Shown here piece by piece: positions 1 through 10,758 of a DNA stretch of 45,087 nt. The first letter of the stretch is position 1, and every line of letters starts with the position of its first letter. The notes beneath the pieces are model-generated. The model saw nothing but the letters and a program-made list of their open reading frames with translations. It searched no databases and had not been told where the DNA came from. Origin of the DNA: Halomonas sp. 707D7 (GTDB lineage Bacteria > Pseudomonadota > Gammaproteobacteria > Pseudomonadales > Halomonadaceae); NCBI RefSeq assembly GCF_024158715.1, contig NZ_JAMZBC010000007.1, positions 1 to 45,087 on the forward strand. The letters are read 5' to 3'. A program made the translations under genes and the position numbers.

Positions 1-363
1 AGCGAAGCCCCCGCCACGCCCGACCCGATCGCCGATCTGGTCGCCTCCAACGAGGCTACCTCGAATACCGCCAGTTCCTCGGGGAGCGATCAGAGCGACG
101 CATCCTCGACCCGGGCTCCGGCCACCGCCGAGCAGGGCGAGTGGGCCGTGCAGGTGGGTAGCTTCGGGGACGTGGCCAATGCCCAGCGCTTGAGCGAGCA
201 GCTCGCAAGCCAGGGCTTCACTGCCTTTCGCCGCGCCCGGGACAATAACCTGACGTCGGTCTATGTCGGCCCCTACGCCACCTCGGAAGAGGGCGAATCC
301 GCCATGGCGCTGATCAAGCAGCGCGCCAACGTCCAGGGTCTCCTGGTGCGGGTGCGGGATTGA
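1..363 (+). CDS. SPOR-domain protein, DedD-like (3' part only)
   Basis: The reading frame is open from base 1 to the TGA at 361-363, so the start lies outside the window. The visible part is a low-complexity Ser/Ala/Thr/Asp-rich linker of about 48 residues followed by a SPOR domain (WAVQVGSFGDVANAQRLSEQ onward, ending LLVRVRD). SPOR domains bind denuded peptidoglycan glycans at the septum. A type II membrane protein with this architecture just upstream of cvpA-purF is DedD in E. coli and Pseudomonas, so a periplasmic cell-division role is likely. The N-terminal membrane anchor cannot be seen. cvpA starts 2 bases after the stop, which suggests one operon. Confidence 0.85.
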   Translation, partial: SEAPATPDPIADLVASNEATSNTASSSGSDQSDASSTRAPATAEQGEWAVQVGSFGDVANAQRLSEQLASQGFTAFRRARDNNLTSVYVGPYATSEEGESAMALIKQRANVQGLLVRVRD

Positions 364-365
364 CG

Positions 366-944
366 ATGGCACTTACCTGGATCGATGCCCTCTTTCTGGC
401 GGTGCTGGCGCTGTCGATGCTGGCGGGCTTTCTACGTGGCTTCGTGCGCGAGGCGCTGGGCCTGGCCGCCTGGGTGATCGCGCTGATGGTGGCGCGGGTG
501 CTGGCCGCTCCGGTCGCGGAACTCATGAGCGGGTTGATCGACAGCTACGATGCCCGCCTGGTGCTGGCCTTCGCGCTGGTCATCTTCGCGGTGATCCTGC
601 TGTGCGGCATCGTCATTCGCCTGGTGCACGCCGCGATCGTCTGGGTCGGCATGGGGCTATTGAACCGTTTTGCCGGGGCGGCCTTCGGCGCAGCGCGCGG
701 CGTGGTCATCCTGCTGGTCGCCACGATATTGATCACTTTGACGCCGCTGTCCGACCTCGAGGCCTGGCAGCAGGCGAGCCTGCGTCCCACCTTCATCGAA
801 CTAAGAGACTGGGCGGTCAGCCAGCTTAACCAATGGGAGCGCGAGCTGCCCCGGGCCCCGGAGTCGCTGCGCGACATCAGCCTGCCCGAGCTTCGTTTGA
901 GCGCGCCAGGCGCATCCAACGGCTCACCGGCCCCCGCGCCGTAA
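366..944 (+). CDS. cvpA: CvpA family inner-membrane protein
   Basis: A 192-residue protein with four hydrophobic segments (about residues 4-22, 26-48, 60-85 and 98-122) and a polar C-terminal tail, as in the CvpA family. CvpA was named for its need in colicin V export in E. coli; its molecular role is still unclear, though envelope and bile-salt tolerance phenotypes are known. An in-frame TTG at 360 overlaps the previous stop; I chose ATG 366 (MALTWIDALF) because family members start there. It lies between the SPOR gene and purF, the conserved dedD-cvpA-purF order, and is probably co-transcribed with both. Confidence 0.9.
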   Translation: MALTWIDALFLAVLALSMLAGFLRGFVREALGLAAWVIALMVARVLAAPVAELMSGLIDSYDARLVLAFALVIFAVILLCGIVIRLVHAAIVWVGMGLLNRFAGAAFGAARGVVILLVATILITLTPLSDLEAWQQASLRPTFIELRDWAVSQLNQWERELPRAPESLRDISLPELRLSAPGASNGSPAPAP

Positions 945-1037
945 TCACCGGTCCCGACCCCTGCGCGGGGCCGGCTACATCATGATCGAACATCCGCGCT
1001 CGCTGTCCCGGGCGTGGTGCAAAGCGAGGTAACACGA

Positions 1038-2558
<1,521 letters not shown>

Positions 2559-2588
2559 CACCCACGCGATTTTGCGGGAAGGAAGACC

Positions 2589-3785
2589 ATGCACGACGAT
2601 TTTGATCTTGCGAGCTACTCGCTCGAGACGCTGGCCATTCGTGCCGGCCATGAACGCACCTTCGAGCAGGAGCACGCCGAGCCGATCTTTCCTACCTCGA
2701 GCTTCGTCTACGAGAGCGCCGCCGAGGCGGCGCGCAAGTTCGGCGGCAAGGAGCCTGGCAACGTCTACTCGCGCTTCACCAACCCGACGGTGCATACCTT
2801 CGAGCGCCGCCTGGCCGCACTCGAAGGCGGCGAGCGCTGCGTGGCGACCAGCTCCGGCATGGCGGCGATCCTCTCCACGGCGCTGGCGCTGCTCTCCCAG
2901 GGCGACGAGATCGTCGCTTCCCGCTCGCTGTTCGGCTCCACGGTGAGCCTGTTCGACAAGTACCTGGGCAAGTTCGGCATCGTCACCCGCTACTTGGAGC
3001 TGTCCGACCTGGACGCCTGGGAGCGGGCGATCACCCCGGCGACCAGGCTGCTGTTCGCAGAGACCCCCTCCAACCCGCTTTCCGAGGTGGCCGACATCGC
3101 GGCGCTTTCGGCGCTTGCCAAGAAGAGCGGGGCGCTGCTGGCGATCGACAACTGCTTCCTTACCCCGGCGCTTCAGCGCCCGCTGGAGCTCGGGGCGGAT
3201 CTGGTCATCCACTCGGCCACCAAGTACCTCGACGGCCAGGGGCGGGCCATCGGCGGCGCGGTGGTGGGGCGATCAGAGCTTCTCGAGGAGGTCTTCGGCG
3301 TGGTGCGCACCTGCGGGCCGTGCCTGAGTCCCTTCAACGCCTGGATCTTCACCAAGGGGCTCGAGACGCTGTCGCTGCGCATGAAGGCCCACAGCGAAAA
3401 CGCCCAGGCGCTCGCCGAGTGGCTGGCGGCGCACCCGGCGGTGGTCAAGGTGCACTACAGCGGCTTGGCGAGCCACCCGCAGCACGCGCTGGCCAGGACC
3501 CAGCAGCGCGGCTTCGGCGCGGTGCTGGGCGTGGAGGTCACGGGCGGGCAGGAGGGCGCCTGGCAGGTGATCGACGCCACGCGGCTCTTGTCGATCACCG
3601 GTAACCTGGGCGACGTCAAGACGACCATCACCCACCCGGCGACCACCACCCACGGCCGGCTGAGCGACGCCCAGCGCGAGGCCGCGGGCATCGCGCCGGG
3701 GCTGATTCGCATCGCGGTGGGGCTCGAGAGCCAGGAGGACATTCGCGCCGATCTCGCCCGGGGCCTGGACGCACTGGCCACCTGA
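2589..3785 (+). CDS. metZ: O-succinylhomoserine sulfhydrylase
   Basis: A 398-residue Cys/Met-metabolism PLP enzyme. MetZ makes homocysteine directly from O-succinylhomoserine and sulfide, bypassing cystathionine. The PLP lysine is K212 in SATKYLDGQGR. Other family marks are the ETPSNP segment, YSRFTNPT near residue 60 and SSGMAAI near residue 95. GGAAGG stands a few bases before the ATG. The purF-metZ order is the one found in Pseudomonas, which supports MetZ over MetB or MetC. A strong intrinsic terminator follows, so this is the last gene of the dedD-cvpA-purF-metZ unit. Substrate preference (succinyl versus acetyl) is inferred from similarity and context. Confidence 0.93.
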   Translation: MHDDFDLASYSLETLAIRAGHERTFEQEHAEPIFPTSSFVYESAAEAARKFGGKEPGNVYSRFTNPTVHTFERRLAALEGGERCVATSSGMAAILSTALALLSQGDEIVASRSLFGSTVSLFDKYLGKFGIVTRYLELSDLDAWERAITPATRLLFAETPSNPLSEVADIAALSALAKKSGALLAIDNCFLTPALQRPLELGADLVIHSATKYLDGQGRAIGGAVVGRSELLEEVFGVVRTCGPCLSPFNAWIFTKGLETLSLRMKAHSENAQALAEWLAAHPAVVKVHYSGLASHPQHALARTQQRGFGAVLGVEVTGGQEGAWQVIDATRLLSITGNLGDVKTTITHPATTTHGRLSDAQREAAGIAPGLIRIAVGLESQEDIRADLARGLDALAT

Positions 3786-3807
3786 CGCTCACTCGATGCT
3801 TGGCTCG

Positions 3808-3833
3808 AAAACCCCACATCCGTGGGGTTTTTT
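3808..3833 (+). terminator. intrinsic terminator after metZ
   Basis: Perfect 10-bp stem (AAAACCCCAC / GTGGGGTTTT) with an ATCC loop and a six-T run, 23 bases after the metZ stop. Confidence 0.9.
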
Positions 3834-4054
3834 CGTTTCACCGTCCTGGTTTGAGATACCGCATCGGAGGGGAGTGGTAACGTTTAGCCGGGTAATCAAT
3901 GGTTTTTACGAATGAACTGTCCTGCTTTTTTCAGCAGTAGTTCGAGCGGCGACTCGCTATGCTCTATCGCTCGAAGTCGTTGAAACATTGATCAAAAAAA
4001 TACGGCAGGCAATGCGTGCCGATCGTGTCGGGAAGGCTGGATCAGGGGATGGGC

Positions 4055-4612
4055 ATGTGGCGTAATACGCGAAATGGTTGGGGCGTGGTGAGTATCTCGT
4101 TTCACTGGCTGAGTGCACTCGCCGTGATCGGCCTTTTCCTGCTGGGCTGGTGGATGACCGGCCTGGGTTATTACCATCCCTGGTACAACCAGGCGCCCTG
4201 GATCCATCGCTCGATCGGCATTCTGCTGCTACTGGTGACGGCGGGGCGAATGACATGGCGACTGTTGAACGCGACACCCGAGTCAGAAGGGAGCCGTTTC
4301 GAGCGCATCGCCGCGCACCTGGGGCACATCGGTATCTACGTGCTGCTGCTGCTGGTCATGCTCAGCGGCTACCTGATCTCCACCGCCAACGGGCGTGGGG
4401 TCAGCGTGTTCGGCTGGTTCGAGATGCCGGCCCTGCTGCACGGCCTGCCCAACCAGGCAAGCGTTGCCGGCGTCATCCACTGGTACAGCGCGGTACTTTT
4501 GCTCATCGTCGCCGCAGGCCACGCTTTAGCGGCCATGAAGCACCATTTTCACGATCGCCACCGCACCCTGGTGCGGATGGTGAACCCGGCACACAGCCGC
4601 CGACCCGGCTGA
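4055..4612 (+). CDS. cytochrome b561 family protein
   Basis: A 185-residue four-helix diheme membrane protein. Likely haem-ligand histidines are visible: FHWL in helix 1, PWIHRS before helix 2, IHWYS and GHALAAMKHHF in the last helix. Bacterial b561 proteins move electrons between ubiquinone and periplasmic partners (CybB acts as a superoxide:quinone oxidoreductase). I use ATG 4055 (MWRNTRNGWG), six bases after AGGGG; ATG 4049 and GTG 4016 are in-frame alternatives. The YceI gene follows after 65 bases. This b561-YceI pairing is common in proteobacteria and suggests a shared role with isoprenoid quinones. Confidence 0.9.
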   Translation: MWRNTRNGWGVVSISFHWLSALAVIGLFLLGWWMTGLGYYHPWYNQAPWIHRSIGILLLLVTAGRMTWRLLNATPESEGSRFERIAAHLGHIGIYVLLLLVMLSGYLISTANGRGVSVFGWFEMPALLHGLPNQASVAGVIHWYSAVLLLIVAAGHALAAMKHHFHDRHRTLVRMVNPAHSRRPG

Positions 4613-4677
4613 ACGATTTTCCAACGAGGGGCGCCCCGGCGCCTCGACCCCCAGCAAGGAAAGAGAGGAGTTGTCCC

Positions 4678-5262
4678 ATGTTGAAGAAGAGTCTGCTTGC
4701 AAGCGCCGTTGCCGCTGCTGCCCTGATTCCGCTGAGCCAGGCCCAGGCCGCCGACTACGTGATCGATACCGAAGGCCAGCACGCCTTCGTCCAGTTCAAG
4801 ATCAGCCACCTCGGCATGTCCTACATCCTGGGCAGCTTCGAGGAGTTCAGCGGCGATTTCACCTTCGATGAAGACGACCTGGAGGCCTCGAGCGTCAACG
4901 TCGAGGTGCAGGTCGATAGCCTCAACTCCAACCACGCCGAGCGCGATCGTCACATCCTGAGCGGCGACTTCCTGAATGCCAGCGAGTACCCGACCGCCAC
5001 CTTCACCTCCACCGGCTTCGAGTCCACCGGTGACGACGAAGGTACCCTGACCGGTGAGCTGACCCTGCACGGCGAGACCCAGGAAATCGAGATGCCGGTC
5101 ACGCTGATCGGCCAGGGCGAAGACCCCTGGGGCAACTACCGCGCCGGCTTCGAGGGCAGCACCACCCTCGTGCTCGGCGACTACGGCATCGACATGAGCG
5201 ACTTCCCGGAAGCCATGCACGAGCTCGAGCTCTACGTGACCTTCGAAGGTATCCGCCAGTAA
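4678..5262 (+). CDS. YceI family periplasmic lipid/isoprenoid-binding protein
   Basis: A 194-residue secreted protein. A clear Sec signal peptide (MLKKSLLASAVAAAALIPLS then AQAADY) is likely cleaved after Ala-Gln-Ala. The mature part is a YceI lipocalin-like barrel: HAFVQFKISHLGMSYILGSF at the start, the SLNSNHAERDRHIL segment, and a C-terminal strand pair ending in TFEGIRQ. The family binds polyisoprenoids such as ubiquinone-8 in the periplasm. The start is set by AAAGAGAGGAG just upstream. It sits directly downstream of the cytochrome b561 gene and is closed by a strong terminator. The mature protein is very acidic, as expected of an exported protein in a halophile. Confidence 0.93.
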   Translation: MLKKSLLASAVAAAALIPLSQAQAADYVIDTEGQHAFVQFKISHLGMSYILGSFEEFSGDFTFDEDDLEASSVNVEVQVDSLNSNHAERDRHILSGDFLNASEYPTATFTSTGFESTGDDEGTLTGELTLHGETQEIEMPVTLIGQGEDPWGNYRAGFEGSTTLVLGDYGIDMSDFPEAMHELELYVTFEGIRQ

Positions 5263-5275
5263 CGGCGGCGTTTTA

Positions 5276-5313
5276 AAAAACGCCATCACCCCGACCGGGG
5301 TGGTGGCGTTTTT
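5276..5313 (+). terminator. intrinsic terminator after the YceI gene
   Basis: A 17-bp stem (AAAAACGCCAtCACCCC with GGGGTGgTGGCGTTTTT, one G-T pair), GACC loop and terminal T run. Confidence 0.93.
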
Positions 5314-5352
5314 GCGTTGTGACGCATCGAATTTTCAACGAGGAGAGACGAG

Positions 5353-6693
5353 TTGGCCGTTTTCAGGCACTCCCTGGCGATCACGTTGTGGCGCCAGACC
5401 TGGCCCATGGCGATCGGCGTTCTGGCCCTTCTGGGCTTTCAACTGGTGGACAGCGCCTTCATCGCGAGGCTCGGTACCGCGCCACTGGCTGCCCAGTCGT
5501 TCACCTTTCCGCTGTCGTTTCTGATCATCGGCGTCCAGGTAGGCATGGGAATCGCCATCGCCGCGCTGATATCGCGCGCGCTGGGCGCCGGGGAGGACGC
5601 GCGTGCCCGGCGCCTGGGGACGCTGGTACTGCTCTTCGGCGGCGGCGTCATCGGCGTGCTGGCACTGCTCTTGTGGGTCGTGCAGGTGCCGGTCTTCACG
5701 CTCCTGGGGGCCGATGAAGGCGCGCTCGACTACATCCGCCGCTACTGGGGGCCTCAACTCTTCTCCTCCTGGCTCGGGGCGCTGCTCTACTTCGTCTATA
5801 GCCTGTTTCGCGCCCACGGCGACACGCGCCTGCCGGGCAAGATGATGGTGCTCAGCAGCCTCGTCAACCTGGCGCTCGATCCGCTGTTGATCTTCGGGGT
5901 CGGCGACTGGCCGGGGCTCGGGCTCCCCGGTGCGGCCTGGGCGACTGCCATCGCCTTCGGCGTGGGGCTTTGGGTGGTCGGACGCAAGCTTGCCGGCAAG
6001 CGGTGGCTGGCCCGCGAGGGCGTGCTCGACGAGGCGCGCGCCTCGGCGCGCGGATTTCTCGGCATCGCGGGGCCGGCGATGGTCGGCCAGCTGATGCCGC
6101 CGCTGGCGGCGATGCTGGCGATCTCCGCCGTGGCCGGACTTGGCGATGTCCAGGTGGCCGCCTGGGGGCTCGCCAACCGCCTGGAAACGGTGTCGCTGAT
6201 GGTGATCCTGGCGATGACCATGTCGCTGCCGCCCTGGCTCGGGCGCTGCTTTGGCGCGGGTGACTGGACGCAGATCCACGCGCTCATGCGCCTGGCGCTC
6301 AAGGTCGCGGTGATCTGGCAGCTGGGGCTGGGCGTTCTGCTGGCGCTGGGCGCCCCGTTCGTGGCCGACGTGTTGGCGGGCAGCCCGGAGGTGCGGGAGG
6401 CGCTGACGCTGTTGATCCGCTTTCTGCTGCCCAGCTACGCAGCGCTCGGGGTGTGCATGCTGGTGGTGTCCGCCGGCAACGCGCTGGGGTGGCCGCTGCG
6501 CGCCATGCTGCTGTCGAGCGCCCGGCTGTTCGCGTTCTACCTGCCGTGCCTGTGGCTCGGGGCCGCGCTGTACGGTTGGACGGGACTCGCCGCCGGAGCG
6601 GCGGCGGGTAACGTGCTGGCAGGGCTCGCCGCCTGGTACCTGCTGCGGCGAATCCTTTCGCGCCCGCAGCGGCGGGCGCGGGAGCCGGGCTAG
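5353..6693 (+). CDS. MATE family multidrug/metabolite exporter
   Basis: A 446-residue protein with about 12 hydrophobic segments in two MatE repeats. The N-terminal half has LVDSAFIARLGTAPLAAQSF, the usual MATE helix 1-2 signature, and the second half repeats the pattern. MATE proteins export cationic drugs or metabolites using Na+ or H+; the substrate cannot be told from sequence. The start is TTG 5353, supported by GAGGAG seven bases upstream and by alignment of the first helix; no ATG fits. It is separated from the YceI gene by a terminator, so it has its own promoter. Its stop codon shares the CTAG at 6690-6693 with the convergent permease gene. Confidence 0.9.
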   Translation: MAVFRHSLAITLWRQTWPMAIGVLALLGFQLVDSAFIARLGTAPLAAQSFTFPLSFLIIGVQVGMGIAIAALISRALGAGEDARARRLGTLVLLFGGGVIGVLALLLWVVQVPVFTLLGADEGALDYIRRYWGPQLFSSWLGALLYFVYSLFRAHGDTRLPGKMMVLSSLVNLALDPLLIFGVGDWPGLGLPGAAWATAIAFGVGLWVVGRKLAGKRWLAREGVLDEARASARGFLGIAGPAMVGQLMPPLAAMLAISAVAGLGDVQVAAWGLANRLETVSLMVILAMTMSLPPWLGRCFGAGDWTQIHALMRLALKVAVIWQLGLGVLLALGAPFVADVLAGSPEVREALTLLIRFLLPSYAALGVCMLVVSAGNALGWPLRAMLLSSARLFAFYLPCLWLGAALYGWTGLAAGAAAGNVLAGLAAWYLLRRILSRPQRRAREPG

Positions 6694-8171
6694 CGCAGCG
6701 GCGTCTTCTGCAGCGAGAAGTAGGCGAACAGCAGCGCCATGGCGAGATAGCCCATGACGAACTGCGGCGCGGCGTTCAGGGCGAGCGCCGGGGCGTGCAT
6801 CAAGCCGACGAAGGAAAGACCGGCGGCGATCAGCGCGAAGACCGCCGCCTTGCGAAACTGATGATCGATCGCCGAGACCGTCATCGCCCCGAGCAGGATC
6901 GCCATGAACATCGCGCCCTGGCCCACACCGACGATGGCTGGCGAGATACCGCTGACGACCTCTTCGGCGCCGCGGTTGAAACGCGTCATCACGTAGTTGG
7001 CGAAGTAGGGCAGCATGGCCAGCGCCACCGCCGGATAGTAGCGGGTATCGTTGGCCTGGAAGGCCGTGGCGATCATCGAGATGCCCACGAACACCAGGAT
7101 CGGGGCGACCACCGAGACGGGGATGATCGCGGCGAGCGCGGCGATCAGCCCGAGCATCGTCGCCAGGCCGTAGACCGCCCCGTTGAGCAGGCTGTAGCCA
7201 CGCCCGGCGCCCATCCACTTGGCGCCGACGGTGGCGATGTAGACCGTGGTCGGGAACACGCCGCCGAACAGCGCGCCGATCATGGTACCGGCACCGTCCA
7301 CCGCCTGACACTCGCGCACGTCGTACTTGTCGCCCGCGGCTTCCATCGCCTCGACGTTGTTCATCGTCTCGATGGCGTTGTAGAGCGTGATCGGCAGCAC
7401 CACGGTGAGGATGGCGAGCATGCCGGTCAACAGGAAGACCAGGCCCTCCCACCAGGCGGCGTTGGGTAGCAGCGGGTAGAAGCCCAGGTGGGTGAAGGCG
7501 TCGCTGAAGCGTTCGCCGCCGGCATCGTCGATCAGGTAGGCCAGCGCCGTGCCGATCACGATGGCGAACAGTGAGGTGGGAAGCTTGAACGGCATGGCCA
7601 CGCGCGCCACCAGACCCACGATGGTGATGGCCAGCACCACCAGGCCGATGACCGGCATTTCCAGCGTCTTGAACAGCATCTCGCCGGCGATGAAGGTGAG
7701 CGCTACCCCGGCGACCGCGCCGAGCATGGCCGCTCGCGGCAGGTGATGCTGGACGAAGCGACCCACCAGGCTGACCAGCACCTCGATGGCGCCGCTGATG
7801 AAGCAGGCGGCGACGGCCACCTTCCAGGCGAGCTCGGCGTCGCCGGTGAGCTGCTTGGCGGGCAGCAGCACGCCGAACAGGAAGACGAACATCACCGGCG
7901 TCGAGATGCCGTAGGAGAGCGCGGTAACGTCGGTGCGCTGTTCGCGTCGCGCCAGACGCGCCGCGCTCCAGGCGTAGTAGAAATTGCCCACCATCACGGC
8001 CACCGCCGCGCCGGGCAGTACCTGGCCATAGACGATCTCGGCGGGGAAGCCGAGGCTCAGCATGGTGATCGCGATGATCACGAAGTTGGCGATGTTGTTC
8101 TGAAACAGGGCGAAGAAAGCGTCGGTGTCTTCCTTCTTGTACCAGGGGTAGCGTATGCCGTGGGCCGCCAT
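6690..8171 (-). CDS. NCS2-type nucleobase permease (xanthine/uracil permease family)
   Basis: A 493-residue, very hydrophobic protein with about 12-14 membrane segments. The region TLYNAIETMNNVEAMEAAGD followed by GALFGGVFPTTVYIATVGAK looks like the substrate-site segment of NCS2/AzgA-type permeases (compare GTLVGVAHR and [11 protein letters not shown] of the azgA product in this window). Transport of a purine or related base across the inner membrane is likely, but the substrate is not known. The start ATG is at 8171, with AGAGG upstream. The gene stands alone and ends inside the MATE stop. A palindrome of TetR-operator type lies about 40 bases before the start (8212-8227), so transcription may respond to a ligand. 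Confidence 0.82.
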   Translation of the reverse strand: MAAHGIRYPWYKKEDTDAFFALFQNNIANFVIIAITMLSLGFPAEIVYGQVLPGAAVAVMVGNFYYAWSAARLARREQRTDVTALSYGISTPVMFVFLFGVLLPAKQLTGDAELAWKVAVAACFISGAIEVLVSLVGRFVQHHLPRAAMLGAVAGVALTFIAGEMLFKTLEMPVIGLVVLAITIVGLVARVAMPFKLPTSLFAIVIGTALAYLIDDAGGERFSDAFTHLGFYPLLPNAAWWEGLVFLLTGMLAILTVVLPITLYNAIETMNNVEAMEAAGDKYDVRECQAVDGAGTMIGALFGGVFPTTVYIATVGAKWMGAGRGYSLLNGAVYGLATMLGLIAALAAIIPVSVVAPILVFVGISMIATAFQANDTRYYPAVALAMLPYFANYVMTRFNRGAEEVVSGISPAIVGVGQGAMFMAILLGAMTVSAIDHQFRKAAVFALIAAGLSFVGLMHAPALALNAAPQFVMGYLAMALLFAYFSLQKTPLR

Positions 8172-8211
8172 GAAATGCCTCTAGGATAAAAGCCGCCGTG
8201 TCTTCGGCGAC

Positions 8212-8227
8212 TTGACTGATCGGTCAG
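8212..8227 (-). promoter_or_regulatory. possible TetR-family operator before the NCS2 permease
   Basis: On the minus strand CTGACCGATCAGTCAA, a near-perfect 14-16 bp dyad (TGAC-C/T-GATC-G/A-GTCA). It resembles the RutR half-site pattern TTGACC...GGTCAA (from memory). It lies about 40 bases upstream of the permease ATG. No cognate regulator gene is adjacent. Confidence 0.4.
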
Positions 8228-8240
8228 ATTTTTCGGACTC

Positions 8241-8276
8241 AAAACGAAAGCGCCCGGGCACAAGGCCCGGGCGCTT
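8241..8276 (-). terminator. intrinsic terminator after the aminotransferase gene
   Basis: A 12-bp GC-rich stem (AAGCGCCCGGGC / GCCCGGGCGCTT), short loop, then TCGTTTT on the minus strand, starting 16 bases after the stop codon. Confidence 0.88.
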
Positions 8277-8291
8277 CGAGGGAGTGGTGCG

Positions 8292-9482
8292 TTACTCGTT
8301 GACGGCGGCGATCGCCTTGGCAAGATAGGGCAGGTTCTCCTTGGAGAAGCCGGCCACGTTGGCGCGACCCGAGCGCACCATGTAGATGCCGAACTCGTCG
8401 CGCAGGCGGTCCACCTGCTCGGGTGTCAGGCCGGTGTAGGAGAACATGCCGCGCTGCTCGGCGACGCAGGCGTACTTGTCCGCCAGGCCGTACGGCGCGA
8501 GCGCCTCGACGAACTCGCGGCGCAGCGTGTTGATGCGATCGCGCATCTCGGTCAGCTCCTCGCGCCACATTGCCGTGAGTTCGGCATCACTCAGGATGGT
8601 GCTGACGATGGCGCCGCCGTGGGCCGGCGGGTTGGAGTAGTTCTCACGGGCGACGATGGCGACCTGAGAGCGGACGTTCTCCATCTGCTCCTGGTCCTTC
8701 GCCACCAGGATCAGGCAGCCCGTACGCTCGCAGTAGATGCCGAAGTTCTTCGAGCAGGAGCTGGTGATGATGACCTCGTCGAGGTTCTCGGCCAGCAGAC
8801 GCACGCCGAAGGCGTCCTCTTCGAGGCCTTCGCCGAAGCCCTGGTAGGCGAAATCCACCAGCGGCAGCAGCTTGCGCTGCTTGAGAATGTCGAGCACCTC
8901 GCGCCACTGCTCCTGGGAGAGATCGAAGCCGGTGGGGTTGTGGCAGCAGGCGTGCAGCACCACCACGTCGCCTTCCGGTATCTTCTCGAGCGCGTTGACC
9001 ATGCCGTCGAAGTCCAGGCGGTTGTCCGCATCGACGTAGGGGTACTTGTGCAGCTCGATGCCGGCCGAAGTGAAGATGCCGTGGTGGTTCGGCCAGGTGG
9101 GGTCGCTCACCCAGATGCCCTTGCCAGGCATCTGGCTTGCGATGAAGTCCGCCGCCAGACGCAGCGCGCCGGTGCCGCCCGGCGATTGGGTAGCGCTGGC
9201 ACGCTTGGCCGCCAGTACCGGCGAGCCTTCGCCGAGCACGATCGGCAGCACGACCTCGCCGTAGGCGGGGGCGCCGTGGGAGCCGATGTAGGTCTTGGTG
9301 GTCTCGTTTTCGAGCAGGCGGGCCTCTGCTTCCTTGACGGCGCGCATGACCGGCGTATTGCCTTGGGCATCGCGGTAGACGCCAACGCCCAGATCCACTT
9401 TCTGGGGATTGGTGTCCTTCTTGAAAGCTTCGATCAGTCCTAGAATGGCGTCTCCCGGGACCCGCTCAATATGCTCGAACAT
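8292..9482 (-). CDS. aspartate/aromatic aminotransferase (class I, subgroup Ia)
   Basis: A 396-residue PLP aminotransferase, the same length as E. coli AspC. The PLP lysine is K245 in SSCSKNFGIYCERTG. HNPTG (181-185) and the DFAYQGFG segment (210-217) bind PLP and substrate. It interconverts aspartate and oxaloacetate, and probably also aromatic amino acids. AspC and TyrB cannot be separated by eye, so no symbol is given. ATG 9482 (MFEHIERVPGD) is the family start; a GTG three codons upstream is in frame but less likely. The gene is monocistronic, with a terminator on the downstream side. Confidence 0.93.
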   Translation of the reverse strand: MFEHIERVPGDAILGLIEAFKKDTNPQKVDLGVGVYRDAQGNTPVMRAVKEAEARLLENETTKTYIGSHGAPAYGEVVLPIVLGEGSPVLAAKRASATQSPGGTGALRLAADFIASQMPGKGIWVSDPTWPNHHGIFTSAGIELHKYPYVDADNRLDFDGMVNALEKIPEGDVVVLHACCHNPTGFDLSQEQWREVLDILKQRKLLPLVDFAYQGFGEGLEEDAFGVRLLAENLDEVIITSSCSKNFGIYCERTGCLILVAKDQEQMENVRSQVAIVARENYSNPPAHGGAIVSTILSDAELTAMWREELTEMRDRINTLRREFVEALAPYGLADKYACVAEQRGMFSYTGLTPEQVDRLRDEFGIYMVRSGRANVAGFSKENLPYLAKAIAAVNE

Positions 9483-9614
9483 GTAGACCACTACCTCGTT
9501 AGGCGATGACTGGAAAAGGGTGTGCAGTGCTTAATGATGCCATCGTGGTCGAAGAACTGCCACACCGCGCGGGCGCGAATGGGCCACAAATTCAAGCAGT
9601 GGCCTCGAGCGGGT

Positions 9615-10517
<903 letters not shown>

Positions 10518-10758
10518 GCGTGATCCCTTCGCAATGCGTGGTGGTCGCCGAATCGATAAGTGAGGATAGCGCCAAACCCGACACAGCGATGTAAGCGTTC
10601 TGCCATGATCGACGAAATAAGTTATATCTTTTTGGAATATAAATTGACGGTTGATCGGCTGAATCGCAGGAAAAGACGCGGGTTTTCGTGAATTACTGGC
10701 GGGTAGCGCCCGAGTTAACTACTTTTTTGAAGATAAACAAATCGTTCAGGGACGCAAC
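10518..10758. other. AT-rich divergent intergenic region
   Basis: This stretch is far more AT-rich than its surroundings (AAATAAGTTATATC, GGAATATAAATTGACGG, ACTTTTTTGAAGATAAAC) and separates the divergent GGDEF and coiled-coil genes. It must hold both promoters. TATA-like hexamers are plentiful, but I could not assign a convincing -35/-10 pair to either gene. Confidence 0.5.

Noticed and set aside
1014-1037. Upstream GTG starts for purF
   Set aside because: They would place residues before the catalytic Cys, which must be exposed at position 2.
4078-4677. Long N-terminal extension fused to the YceI protein
   Set aside because: The open frame upstream runs through the cytochrome b561 gene out of frame. 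The YceI protein clearly begins with a signal peptide at 4678.
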